Source of the DNA: Erinaceus europaeus
Taxonomy: Eukaryota; Chordata; Mammalia; Eulipotyphla; Erinaceidae
DNA: 64,000 nucleotides
Reading direction: 5' to 3'
NCBI RefSeq assembly: GCF_950295315.1
Contig: NC_080164.1
Location: 55,895,451 to 55,959,450 of the forward strand
Part shown: piece after piece, positions 20,591 through 30,513 of the stretch
How positions within the stretch are numbered: the first letter of the stretch is position 1
How the letters are laid out: every line of letters starts with the position of its first letter
The notes under the pieces: generated by a model
The model's database searches: none
What the model was told of the DNA's origin: nothing
The model's input: only the letters and a program-made list of their open reading frames with translations
Made by a program: the position numbers and the translations under genes

Positions 20591-22870
20591 CAGGCATAGC
20601 AATGTAATTTTAGTATCTATTTGCCTGGGTTTTATGTAAAAGATATTCCTTTCAACATGTAATCAATATAAAATTATTAAAATAGTTTATATTTTTGGTT
20701 CAAATTCTTTGAAATTGAGTGTGTATTTTAATCTTACATTTCCGGCCACCTACATTTCAAGTGCTCAGTTATATTTACAAGTGGCAGAGGCTACCATATT
20801 GGACAATGCAGAGCTGAGGGAAAAAGATGAGAACTGGGAAGTTAGAACTAGACATGGGGAAGGAATACAATCTGACCAAGGGACAGTGTCTAGTATTTTC
20901 ACGCTTGAACAAATGTTCATTAAGGTCTACATAATTCATAATTGAACACTCCTACTAGGAGCTGTACTGGAGATACAGAAATCCTTAAACACAATCTTCT
21001 CGACACTGAGGACTCTGGTTGGAGAGGCCTGTGCTGTAGCAGGTTTTTTTTTTTCACAGGCATCAGCTACTCCAGGAAGACTAATCATCTGATCTAGCCT
21101 GAGGGAGAGGATATAAGTAACAGTTAAGTCAGAGTTCGTTTTTTTCTTCTTTACAATCATTTTCTGGTTTACTCAGTTGTTTAAATTACACATTTGTTTG
21201 GGCTGGAGAAAGAAAAAAAATCTGGTTGAGGTGAAAAATCCTGAGCTGGCTCTCAAGACCCCTGAAAGGAAAAGCAAGTGCACTGTCAGCTCAGCACCTC
21301 ACATAGGAATCCACTGGGGTTGTCCTTTGACTTTTTTACCAAAGGTTGGACCCACAACATTCAAGGTCTCTTATTCCCCCAGCAGTGCTGTTCTAGGTTA
21401 ATGCTATTTTGGGAGTGTGGTTCTTCATTTCAGTGTGAATTTCCTCATCTTTCTGCACATTGAGTGTAATCCTTAGTGCATTTTTTTTCTTAGATGGATG
21501 GAAGCTGAAAGAGAATGGAAGGCCTCCAGCTGTTTGAGGCTCTGTCCTCAACGACAATCAAAATTCTCCATCTTTTCTTGTTCTTGGCACTTTCTGATTG
21601 AAATAAGATTCCAGCATTTATCTGCACCTGCAATTTTGACAAGAAAGGAAAATTTAAAAGACAAGTGAAAGAATTCTCTGAGGGAAGTCAATGAGTCGAC
21701 AGTAGTCAGACGCCTGTGAATTTCTTTTTGCATTCCTCCGTCAATTAAGCTACAGTCACATATTGGAGAGCAGAACTTAAGTCTGTGAGCAGAAATGCAA
21801 AAATGTGCGTAGATCAGTAGCAGGAACCTTCCTTTGGAGCGAATATTGCTTGGAGAGCAGCTGATGATCCATTTGGCATTGAAATGGAGAGGATTTTGAG
21901 TCAAAGAGGCCACTTTAAATTATAGATTTGAGTTTAGTTGAAGGTCACACTTACCTTGCATGAATAAAATTGTCAGAGATTTTGGAATATACTCAGAAAA
22001 TGAAGGCTATCTTGAGCAATACACATTTCCTTTAGGGGATAAGAGCAGTTTAATATTATTGCCCTCTGCATAATTATTGATCATATTAGCATAGGTGATA
22101 CTGAGAAGGAAGGTAGAATAACAATCTGGTGACCATTTTGACTCTTGGAAGCTACAACTATGAGCTTGAACATGAAGTTGCCTGGAGACTAGGGGACATT
22201 GGTGAGGGAATTAGGTAGTGGCTGGTAATTTTAAAGCAAAAAATGACCCACTGTGAGGTATAAGATTATTTACCTTGTCCCATCAGTAATCTATTTCCAG
22301 GAATTTGGGATTTATCTGTGGGATCATAATGATGATTGAGTTATCTGAATCATATAACTCTACTCAAAGCATTCTGGTAGCCAAGATGAAGAGGGAAATG
22401 TAGTGTGACAAAAACTCATCGTTTGAGAGGAAGGAAACTGGTGCACAAGGAAGCCCTGGAAACATTTAAGTGACTTGATTCATAGTTGTAATATTCATTC
22501 CAAAGATTACTGGTTCAATTTGCAGATTAACAATTAAGATTTGGGAAAGTATAAATGCTTTTCTGATATTTGGGAACCTGTTAGTATGAATTAATTTAAT
22601 TCTATGACTGTTTATCTCCAGTGCTAATCTGAAGACTATGTTTTTTCCCATGGTTTACTGTGTTAATTAGATTACGGAGATAATCTCCCTCCTGTTAAAA
22701 AATAATCTCTGCAGGTTTGGAAATCTACATTCTGCTGCATTTTATAGGATTAACTCTCAAAGACAACAGATTGGAAGCACTGGTTGGTGCAAATGAACTG
22801 AAGTTGGAGCTATAATCCCTTCCAGTGAAGACAGGGCCTGGGAAATAAATCTGTAGGGTTGTAATGAACA
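20591..22870. other. Single-copy region, no gene recognised
   Basis: About 2.3 kb without window repeat families; AT-rich. Short frames (up to 121 codons at 21548-21913, - strand) lack any recognisable motif. Confidence 0.4.
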
Positions 22871-22874
22871 TAAG

Positions 22875-23000
22875 AATGCTAGATTAACAGTCTGAATACC
22901 TGAATACTAATCTCACTCTTTCCACTCCTCAGTAGTATGATCTATGACTTTTACTTATTTGGAGATCTGGCTTTCTGTGCAAAATGAGGTACTCAATCAA
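22875..23000 (+). repeat. Possible MIR fragment
   Basis: 'gaatacctgaatactaatctcactctttccactcctcagtag', then 'gtgcaaaatgaggtactc' loosely follows the MIR order (patient, heavily diverged match). Confidence 0.3.
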
Positions 23001-23134
23001 CATTTCTCAAAACTCAGTCCAAGGAAAATTGGTGCTTTAGAGTGTTAGCTGATAGTCCATGAAGAATTGGATAGCAAGTATATTTGAGGAGACCTGTCTA
23101 CCACTATCTCCCTCTAGAACACTGCAGTGCTGGG

Positions 23135-23858
23135 GACTTTCCTATTCTTTATTCCTCTGGGAGTATGGACCCAGGATCATTATGGGGTGCAGGAGATGGA
23201 AAGTCTGGTTTCTGTATGCTCCTCCACTGAGCATGGACACTTGCAGGTTGATCTATACTCCTAGCCTGTTTCTAAACAGTTTTTTGGTTTTTTTTCTCTT
23301 TTTACCAGAGCACTGCTCAGCTCTGGCTTATGCTGGTGCAGGGGATTGAACCTGGGACTTTGGAGCCTCAGGCATGAGAGTCTGTTTGCATAACCATTAT
23401 GCTATCTACCCCTGCCCTCTCCTAGCCTGTTTCTATCTTTCCCTAGTGGGGCAAGACTCTGGAGAGGTTGGGTTCCAGGACACATTGGTGAGGTCATCTG
23501 CCCAGGGAAGTCAGGTTGGCATCATAGTAGCATTTGCAACTTAGTGGCTGAAAAGCTTTAAGATATAAAGCAGAACAAATTGTTTAATATTCAGGGACCT
23601 AAAGGTAAGAATAGAGCAGATGAGATTTGGGATCTTCATTTTGGAAAAAGGTAGGAAGTCTACTTTAGGTATATTTCAAGGATCCCATGACTTTACTAAT
23701 TTCTGCTTGAGCCTGACAGCTAACATGTGGGTGGGTTAAATGTATTGTCTGGGGAGATGGTGTCAGAGTTGGAAATAGGATTAGAAATCTGGATCAGGGA
23801 AAAGAGTAGCTTCCAAGTATGGGAAAATCATATAAACACTATCATCATTTGAAATATA
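23135..23858 (-). repeat. R-repeat, interrupted by SINE-C
   Basis: Antisense R-repeat: CCTCTGGGAGTATGGACCCAGG, 'ctttccctagtggggcaag', 'caggacacattggtgaggtc', 'ggttggcatcatagtagcattt', onward to 'agtagcttccaagtatggg'. The terminal about 100 bp next to the tail is missing. Diverged from the copy at 45324-46110 but collinear with it. Confidence 0.7.
23274..23419 (-). repeat. SINE-C
   Basis: Inserted in the R-repeat with a perfect duplication TCCTAGCCTGTTTCT (23259-23273 and 23420-23434). Confidence 0.9.
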
Positions 23859-24345
23859 TTTAATTTTACTGAGTTATACTTATCCTCCACTTGTTGACAT
23901 ATTCCATTATACAATACCAAATATACAATGTCAAAAAACATTCACATTTGTTAATACCACTACAGATCTATTAGGAAAGTCTTTAAGTATTGGGAAGTTT
24001 TCAAGCTATTGTGGTGAGTACAAACCTCAACATTTTAATTTGAAAGCTTGAATTTTATCATTAGCAACAAACTAGGTCAGTTGTTTTTCTTGAGGTAGCA
24101 GGCTCACATAGTTATTATTGAGAAGTCAGGTCTGAAGAACCACAGTTTGTCAGTTGTTCTTTCAAATGAAAATTATGTTGCCTAATAAAATCACTCAGCT
24201 TACTACTACTCAACAATTGCACAGTCCTTAACTCAGGATCATTATAGTCAGAATGCAGCAGACGTGCTTTACGGACTTCCCATTTCATCCCATTCTATGT
24301 AGACTCAAGGTTGAGATTTAATAAAATTAATAAATTTTAATGCTT
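23859..24345. other. Single-copy AT-rich stretch
   Basis: No repeat or coding pattern recognised. Confidence 0.4.
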
Positions 24346-24358
24346 CATCAAGGACATT

Positions 24359-24528
24359 ATTATTATTTTCTTTTTTCCTTTTTTATTTATTTTATTTTAT
24401 TTATTTTTTTGTTACCAGAGCACTGCCCAGCTCTGTCTTATAGTAGTGTGGGGGACTGAATCTGAGACTTTGGAGACTTAGGCATGAGAGTCTGTTTGCA
24501 TAACCATTATACTATCTACCCTCTGCCT
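24359..24528 (-). repeat. SINE-C
   Basis: Long T-rich start, 'ttaccagagcactgcccagctctgtcttatagtagtgtgggg', 'gcataaccattatactatctacc'. Flanked by near-identical TCATCAAGGACATT and TCATCAAAGACATT. Confidence 0.85.
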
Positions 24529-24610
24529 GTCATCAAAGACATTCTGTAGGGACACTGGTTCTGTTCCCACATATATATCTTTCATGGAGACAGAGATAGA
24601 AAGTACAACA

Positions 24611-24921
24611 GTGGGGAGTCGGGCAGTTGTGCAGTGGTTTAAGCGCAGGTGGTGTGAAGCACGAGGGCCAGCATCAGGATCCGAGTTTGAGCCCCCGGCT
24701 CCCCACCTGCAGGGGAGTCGCTTCACAAGCGGTGAATCAGGTCTGCAGGTGTCTTATCTTTCTCTCCCCCTCTCTGTCTTCTCCTCCTCTCTCCATTTAT
24801 CTCTGTCCTATCCAACAATGACGACAACAATAATAACTACAACAATTAAAAAAAAGGACAACAAAAAGGGAATATATATATTCCTACATGCCAATTGTCA
24901 TGTAGGCTAAAAAAAAAAGAA
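24611..24921 (+). repeat. SINE-A
   Basis: Sense copy from GTGGGGAGTCGGGCAG with a long A-rich tail that includes an extra 'tcctacatgccaattgtcatgtagg' fold-back. Left flank GAAAGTACAACA (24599-24610) and right flank GAAAGTACA (24922-24930). Confidence 0.9.
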
Positions 24922-24942
24922 GAAAGTACAGTAACAAGAATA

Positions 24943-25845
24943 AATAAAGAGCATGCCAAACTCAACAACAAGAAAACAAATAACCCCATCCAAAAACGGG
25001 GGGAGGACATGGACAGAATATTCACCACAGAAGAGATCCAAAAGGCCGAGAGACACATGAAAAAAATGCTCCAAGTCTCTGATTGTCAGAGAAATGCAAA
25101 TAAAGACAACAATGAGATACCACTTCACTCCTGTGAGAATGTCATACATCAGAAAAGGTAACAGCATCAAATACTGGAGAGGTTGTGGGGTCAAAGGAAC
25201 CCTCCTACACTGCTGGTGGGAATGTCAATTGGTCCAACCTTTGTGGAGAACAGTCTGGAGAACTCTCAGAAGACTAGAAATGAACCTACTCTATGATCCT
25301 GCAATTCCTCTCCTGGGAATATATCCTAAGGAACCCAACACATCTATCCAAAAAGATCTGTGTACACATATGTTCTTAGCAGCACAATTTGTAGTAGCCA
25401 AAACCTGGAAGCAACCCAGGTGTCCAACAACAGATGAGTGGCTGAGCAAGTTGTGGTATATATACACAATGGAATACTACTCAGCTGTAAAAAATGGTGA
25501 CTTCACCGTTTTCACCATATCTTGGATGGACCTTGAAAAATTCATGTTAAGTGAAATAAGTCAGAAGCAGAAGGATGAATATGGGATGATCTCACTCTCA
25601 GGCAGAAGCTGAAAACCAAGATCAGAAGAGAAAACACAAGTAGAACCTGAACTGGAATTGGTATATTGCACCAAAGTAAAAGACTCTGGGGTGGGGAATA
25701 CAGATCCAAAAAGGATGACAGAGGACCTAGTGGGGGTTGTATTGTTATGTGGAAAACTGAGAAATGTTATGCATGTACAAACTATTGTATTTACTGTTGA
25801 ATGTAAAACATTAATTTCCCAATAAAGAAAATAAATTAAAAAAAA
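24943..25845 (+). mobile_element. L1: L1 3' end (5'-truncated)
   Basis: About 900 bp matching the full-length L1 from about 9780 to its end: the C-terminal part of ORF2 with the Cys-His knuckle ([15 protein letters not shown]), stop, 3' UTR and AATAAA. It ends next to GAAAGTACAACA (25846-25857), the same target word that flanks the preceding SINE-A. ORF2 carries a frameshift near 25000. Confidence 0.92.
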
Positions 25846-25857
25846 GAAAGTACAACA

Positions 25858-25935
25858 ATGAAGATTTCTACAGACTGGAACATGGGTTGTGCATGTGCCT
25901 AAGTAACACACTATCTAATTGAGATGTTTTGCCAA
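25858..25935 (-). repeat. SINE-D fragment
   Basis: 'gaagatttctacagactggaacatgggttgtgcatgtgcctaagtaacacactatct' resembles the reversed head of SINE-D. Short and diverged. Confidence 0.35.
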
Positions 25936-25954
25936 CCTGGTTCTTCTCTTTTTC

Positions 25955-26072
25955 AATTGTTACTTTTTCAGCTCTGGTTTATGGTGGTGTGGGGATTGAA
26001 CTTGGGACTTTGGATCCTTAGCCACGAGAGTCTCTTTGCATAACCACTGTGCTATCTACCCTCAGCTTAAAG
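25955..26072 (-). repeat. SINE-C
   Basis: 'ttcagctctggtttatggtggtgtggggattgaacttggg' to 'gcataaccactgtgctatctacc'. Confidence 0.75.
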
Positions 26073-26286
26073 TACACATTTTATACATACTTATGGACCT
26101 AGATTCTAGTCCCTGACCATATTGGGAACACCATGCAAAGGGGAAAATTCATAAACACTGAAGTGGAGCTATGGTGTCTCCGTTTCTTACCTTCTGGGGA
26201 AAAAGAGTGTGTTGGGATTGGTAGGACTGTGCAGATGTAAAGCCCAGTAAAGCTTTGTTGGGAATTGGGGGGGGTGAATCTTAAGA

Positions 26287-26535
26287 TGAAAATGACCAGA
26301 AGATAGCTGACTTGGTAGGCAGCTGCCTTATGTGCATAAGACTCTGGGTTTGAGCTCTGTACCGTGTATGAATATCACTGCATGGGGTAGGGGCAGGGGG
26401 AGTGCTAAGATGGTAGGATGGTATTGTGTGGTGTCTCCCTTCCTTTTTCATCAATAAAAAGAATGAAAGGTTGACCTGGGAATAGTGGTATGACACATAT
26501 GTGAGAAGTCCTGGCACTGAAAAAAAAAAAAAAAG
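26287..26535 (+). repeat. SINE-E
   Basis: 'gaccagaagatagctgacttggtaggcagctgcc', 'ctgggtttgagctctgtacc', later 'acctgggaatagtggtatgacacatatgtgagaagtcctggcac' and a poly(A) tail. Two-part structure as at 20362. Confidence 0.55.
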
Positions 26536-26654
26536 GAATCTCAGATGAGGACAAATACAGCTTTATTTCCACTTTCCACTCAATTTCTCTTCATTTGCAT
26601 TTTTACAAAGTTGCCTGGAGCTAGGGGTTTAATTTGTGACCAGGGAACAAAGTA

Positions 26655-26810
26655 AAACAAAGTCCAGTGGTTAAGAGCATGGATTCTGAAACTAAACTTT
26701 TCCAGTTTGAATCCTGGGTCCACCACTTTCTAGCAGTGTAAGCTTGGGCAAATTACTTAACCTCTCAGTGACTTGTTTTTCTTATATCTAAAATGGAAAT
26801 AATATGTGAC
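26655..26810 (+). repeat. MIR, 5' part
   Basis: Canonical MIR order: 'gtggttaagagcatggattctgaa', 'tttgaatcctgggtccaccactttctagcagtgtaagcttgggcaaattacttaacctctc', 'aaaatggaaataata'. It resumes at about 29290 after a nested SINE-B and ERV. Confidence 0.9.
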
Positions 26811-26862
26811 TTGGGAGGGCACAGTGGATAAAGTGTTGGACTCTTAAACATGAAGCCCCGAG

Positions 26863-27199
26863 TGTTGTTAAAATTTGTAAGCTCTAGCCGGCTGGGCTAG
26901 CTTCACGGGCGGGTAACAGAGACGCGGAGACAACGGCTGGGCAGGGAAGCTGTATTTCTTTATTCAGGAACAACGATTTATTAACTAAGACAAACTAATC
27001 ACCAAAGAGAACTCTGCTGTCTCTTTGCGGCGGCGCAAGCACTCTCTCTTACTCTGCAACTCAGGAACTCAGGAACTCTGTCACTCTGGAACTCTGGCGG
27101 GTTTCCTAGGGGCGGGGCCAAGCGGGCCCGCAAAATTAACAGGACTGATCTAATTCTCTTGGCGGGGGAGAACTAGAACCCAATGTAAAGCATACAACA
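26863..27199 (-). repeat. 3' LTR of the ERVK-like element
   Basis: 337 bp; CTTTATTCAGG gives a reverse-strand AATAAAG. Pairs with 28856-29188 over its whole length, including the rare block TTTGCGGCGGCGCAAGC. Confidence 0.92.
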
Positions 27200-27217
27200 A
27201 TTCCCCCTTTTCTTTTA
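27200..27217 (-). promoter_or_regulatory. Polypurine tract
   Basis: On the - strand AAAAGAAAAGGGGGAAT directly precedes the 3' LTR's TGTTGT, the expected second-strand primer position. Confidence 0.85.
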
Positions 27218-27582
27218 ACTAAATGGCTATAGTATCAAGGGTGTGGGGTGAACAGAAACATATATCATACAGGCATTTTTAAAAAAGAAACTGGCACAAA
27301 CATGGAGAAACATGTAAGCAAGTAACAAGAACCAGTGTGCAAAACTTTATCAGCTTAAAAAAAACATTTCTTGCCTCTGGGGGGCGTACTTTCTCGACGG
27401 ACATTTGCATGGGGGCGGGGAACGGCCTAGAGTCCCAAAGGCAGCTGGCTGCAATTTACTTACTATGAAACAAAACTTGTTATTAGCATATTTCTAATAG
27501 AGAAGGAATTTGAGACTTTTACATAGCAACAACGTCTTTTTAACCTTTTGTTACACCCATTCAAGATGGAGTCAGGAAAGGA

Positions 27583-27632
27583 AACCTCAGGCATGAGAAT
27601 AATTAGCATAGCCATTGTGCGATCTACCATTT
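27583..27632 (-). repeat. SINE-C scrap and local duplication inside the ERV
   Basis: 'cctcaggcatgagaataattagcatagccattgtgcgatctacca' is SINE-C-like. It lies between two related blocks beginning 'tttctaatagagaagg' (about 27490 and 27631), hinting at an insertion or duplication. Confidence 0.45.
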
Positions 27633-28293
27633 CTAATAGAGAAGGTAATGGAGAGTTTTACATTTCAACAAGTCTATTTAACCTTTTGTTTAGCCTAACT
27701 TAGTTAAAATATATTGATTGTTAACTAATTTTTACCTCAGACTTTAAATGTAAGTTAATTTTATCTTTATGAGAATTACGTTGAAAACCTTTTTCATTTA
27801 ACTTTGACTAGTAAGAATTTAGCCTTAAAGTTACTGTTTACCAAACTTTAAACATACACATAAACATGGTCATTAATACACAAGGAGAGAAACCTTTGTT
27901 ACGAAGACATGTCATTTTAAACACGAATTTAAATCTGTACTGTCTTAGTTGTTGGGGGGGGTTCACCATCCGGAGGTGGTTTCTCGCGCAGCTTCACTTC
28001 TAGGAATTGCAGGTTGCGATCTCTGCACAAATCTCTGCGTACTCCAGCTTGTCTGTCTTCAGACCGGACCGGCAGCTGGAGATCTCGTGTGCCCAGTTTC
28101 GGCAGGGAGCCCGGGGGTCCGGGAGGCCCAGGATCGTTCCAGAATTCATAGCAAGAGGGCAGGCAGGCCAGGCTTGTAGAAGGTGTGGGCCTAGGTGCCC
28201 CGGGGTGGCGGCCATGATAGGCCACCGCAGCCCTGCCCCATAGCCCTGACATGTCTGCTGCCCTGTTCGCAGTGGCCGAGCAGTGTGGAGGGA

Positions 28294-28785
28294 TCACGCG
28301 TCCAGTGCCCTGCGCCACGCGGTGGAGAGCCGGCTCCTGTGGGCTGGCCTGCGTGCTGGCATCGGGCTCTTGCGTGGTGGAATCAGGCTCCAGCGTGTTG
28401 GCATCGGGCTCCAGCGTGTTGGCATCGGGCTCCAGCGTGTTGGCATCGGCTCTAGTGTGCTGGCGTCAGCCTCTTGCGTGCTGGCGTCGGGCTCTTGTGT
28501 GCTGGCGTCGGCCTCCTGCGGGCTGCGGGGCTGCGGGGCTGCTGGCACGGTGCGCGGGGTTGTTTGGGCGCAGCCTGCTGGCTGGCTGTTCCACCAGGTG
28601 GAAAAGGCAGCTCCGTGCCTCGCCTCCCGCCCGCTGGCTATTTCCGCTGGCTGTTCTGAGTTCGCCTGAGCGAGAGGGAACCACAGAGTGGTCCAGAGAT
28701 AAATGTTCCAGAAACAGCAAAACAGTCTCGTGAAGAAAGAGCAGAGGCCTTTGGAGATCTCTTTACAAGCAGAAGAGAAGGCCAT
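28294..28785 (-). CDS. Putative 163-codon frame inside the ERV (function unknown)
   Basis: Starts MAFSSACKEISKG about 55 nt past the primer site, the place where gag would begin, but it shows no gag motif. A hydrophobic, aromatic/Cys-rich stretch follows (about residues 13-38). A Pro/Thr/Ser-rich half comes next, carrying a heptad repeat read first as ADASTQE-like units. After a 20-bp unit it is read as MPTRWSP units. It may be a real small protein, an eroded gag remnant or chance openness in GC-rich DNA. The frameshift within the repeat favours weak constraint. Confidence 0.3.
   Translation of the reverse strand: MAFSSACKEISKGLCSFFTRLFCCFWNIYLWTTLWFPLAQANSEQPAEIASGREARHGAAFSTWWNSQPAGCAQTTPRTVPAAPQPRSPQEADASTQEPDASTQEADASTLEPMPTRWSPMPTRWSPMPTRWSLIPPRKSPMPARRPAHRSRLSTAWRRALDA
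28356..28522. repeat. 21-bp tandem repeat, about 8 units
   Basis: Units of the type TGGCATCGGGCTCCAGCGTGT; three are nearly identical (28377-28440) and one unit is 20 bp. GC- and CpG-rich. Confidence 0.88.
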
Positions 28786-28836
28786 AGTGCATAAGTAGCC
28801 AAATTGTCTTTACTTATCTGAGAGATGCGCAGGTCA

Positions 28837-28854
28837 GGTCCACGTGGGCGCCAT
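28837..28854 (-). promoter_or_regulatory. Primer-binding site, Lys-tRNA-like
   Basis: TGGCGCCCACGTGGACCT on the - strand, two bases after the 5' LTR. It is close to the site complementary to tRNA-Lys(1,2), with one base missing. This supports a betaretrovirus-like origin. Confidence 0.75.
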
Positions 28855-28855
28855 T

Positions 28856-29188
28856 TGTTGTTAAAATTCTCGGAGGCTCTTGCCGGGCAGGTAACAGAGA
28901 CGCGGAGACAACGGCTGGGCAGGGAAGCTGTATTTCTTTATTCAGGAACAGCGATTCATAAACTAAGACAAACTAATCACCAAACAGAACTCCGCTGTCT
29001 CTTTGCGGCGGCGCAAGCACTCTCTCTCTGCAACTCAGGAACTCTCTAACTCTGGCACTCTGAAACTCTCCAACTGTGGAACTCTCGTGGGGTTCCTAGG
29101 GGCGGGGCCAAGTGGGCCCGCGAAATTAACAGGACTGATCTAATTCTCTTGGCGGGGAGAACTAGAACCCAATGTAAAGCATACAACA
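28856..29188 (-). repeat. 5' LTR of the ERVK-like element
   Basis: 333 bp. TG...CA ends and AATAAAG as in the partner LTR; it differs by several substitutions and small indels. Confidence 0.92.
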
Positions 29189-29284
29189 CCCGAGTTCAAT
29201 CTCTGGCATTGTGTGTTCCAGAGTGATGTTCTGGTTCTCTCTCTCCTATCTCTTTCTTTCATAAATAAATATAAAAAATGTATT

Positions 29285-29400
29285 AAAAAATAAGACAGAC
29301 ATAATAAAAGTCTCTACTTATTAAGTTGTGAGAATTAATTCAGTTAATTGTTCATGAAGTGATGTGAGTAGTCATCTTTCAATGGATGGTACCTATTATA
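29285..29400 (+). repeat. MIR, 3' part
   Basis: 'gttgtgagaattaattcagttaattgttcatgaagtgatg' continues the MIR of 26655-26810. Confidence 0.7.
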
Positions 29401-29593
29401 GTGAATACTGGCTCAAATGAGGTATTGTATCCCTGATTTCCTAAGAACACGTGTAGGTATCCCTACTCTGAGGACTGCTGTGAGCCCATGAGTGCTTGTG
29501 GTCAGTTGTTTCACATAGTTGCACCTCTATCATTATGAACCTCCTTCCCCTTTTTCATTTCCCCCATCAGTTATTCTGATAAAAATATATTTA

Positions 29594-29805
29594 TGGGGTG
29601 CTGCGCAGTGGTACGTTTGCTTATGTGCATATACTTCTATGTGCAAAGAACCAGGTTTGAGCCCCCACTCCCCACCTGCAGTGGGGATGCTTCACAAGTG
29701 GTGAAGTGGTACTGCAAGTGTCTCTCTGTCCTTCTCTATCTCCCCCCCTTCCCTCTTGATTTCTCTCTGTCTCTATCCAATAAATAAACAAATTGATTTA
29801 TTAAA
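29594..29805 (+). repeat. SINE-A2
   Basis: 'ggggtgctgcgcagtggta', 'aaccaggtttgagcccccactccccacctgcagtgggg', CTATCCAATAAATAAACAAATTG tail. Confidence 0.75.
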
Positions 29806-29943
29806 ATATATACATATAATTATGGGTGATCTTGAAATGTCTAACAAATCATTAATTGTAAGGCATGCAATTGATTCAATTCAAGGTTTTTATGTAGATA
29901 AAAGAAACATATACATATAATGTTTATAAAAATTATCTCAACT

Positions 29944-30159
29944 GAGGGCCAGGTGGTGGCGCACCTGCTTAAGTGCACACATTACAGTGCTCGAGGATCT
30001 GGGTTCAAGCCCCTGGTCCCCACCTGCAGGGGGAAAGCTTCACAAGTGGTGAAACAGGTCTGCAGATGTCTCTCTGTCTCTCTTCCGCACTATTTCCACC
30101 TCCCCATATAATTTCTCTGTCTCTGTTCAAAACAAATAAAATAAAAATTAATTTTTTAA
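29944..30159 (+). repeat. SINE-A2
   Basis: Full copy flanked by AAAATTATCTCAACT (about 29929-29943 and 30160-30174). Confidence 0.92.
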
Positions 30160-30309
30160 AAAATTATCTCAACTCCAGAAATATTAAAGTAGAAAAGACT
30201 TCTTGAGTTTTAGAATCAAAGAAACAAAGTGTTAAAGGCAAGGAGATGGACTTAGTTAATATGTTAGTAAGTGCCTTTCAGACATGTAAAAGAAACATGT
30301 ATACCTTAT

Positions 30310-30492
30310 AAGCAGCTTATATCTAGAACATATAAAAGATTCATAAACAATTTAATATAAAAGACAGCCCAACTAATAATGATCTAAGTAGACATTTCTC
30401 CAAGTAAAATATACCAATGGTCAATAAGCATAAAAAGTGTTCAATGTCAGGGAAATGCACATCAAAACCATAAGATACCACTTAATACTCTT
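30310..30492 (+). mobile_element. Ancient L1 (L1M-like), left part
   Basis: 'tctaagtagacatttctccaagtaaaatataccaatggtcaataagc' and 'caatgtcagggaaatgcacatcaaaaccataagatacc' match the conserved end of ORF2. It continues after the younger L1 at 34271. Confidence 0.85.
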
Positions 30493-30513
30493 TTTTTTAA
30501 TTTTTTTATGGTG

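Larger units (their letters stand above)
26863..29188 (-). mobile_element. Two-LTR ERVK-like element without recognisable gag/pol/env
   Basis: Two about 335-bp LTRs (28856-29188 is 5', 26863-27199 is 3', reading the - strand) begin TGTTGTATGC and end AACAACA. They flank 1,656 bp. CCCGAG at 26857-26862 and 29189-29194 is a 6-bp target duplication, as made by class II (betaretrovirus-like) integrases. A Lys-tRNA-like primer site and a polypurine tract are in place. The interior lacks long pol-like frames. Its left part is AT-rich with a SINE-C scrap, and its right part is GC-rich with a 21-bp tandem repeat. The LTRs have many differences from each other, so it is not very recent. The layout recalls non-autonomous ETn-type elements. 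Confidence 0.88.
26811..29275 (+). repeat. SINE-B, split by an ERVK-like element
   Basis: Left part 26811-26862 ('gggcacagtggataaagtgttggactcttaaacatgaagccccgag'). Right part 29189-29275 ('cccgagttcaatctctggcattgtgtgttccagagtgatg' and a TAAATA tail). The SINE itself interrupts a MIR. Confidence 0.88.

Noticed and set aside
24943..25845. A shared ORF1/ORF2 lesion test using the third and fourth L1 copies
   Set aside because: The L1 pieces at 24943 and 60992 are too 5'-truncated to cover either shared lesion.
28356..28522. CRISPR-like array
   Set aside because: Units are contiguous 21-bp repeats without spacers, in a mammalian ERV context.
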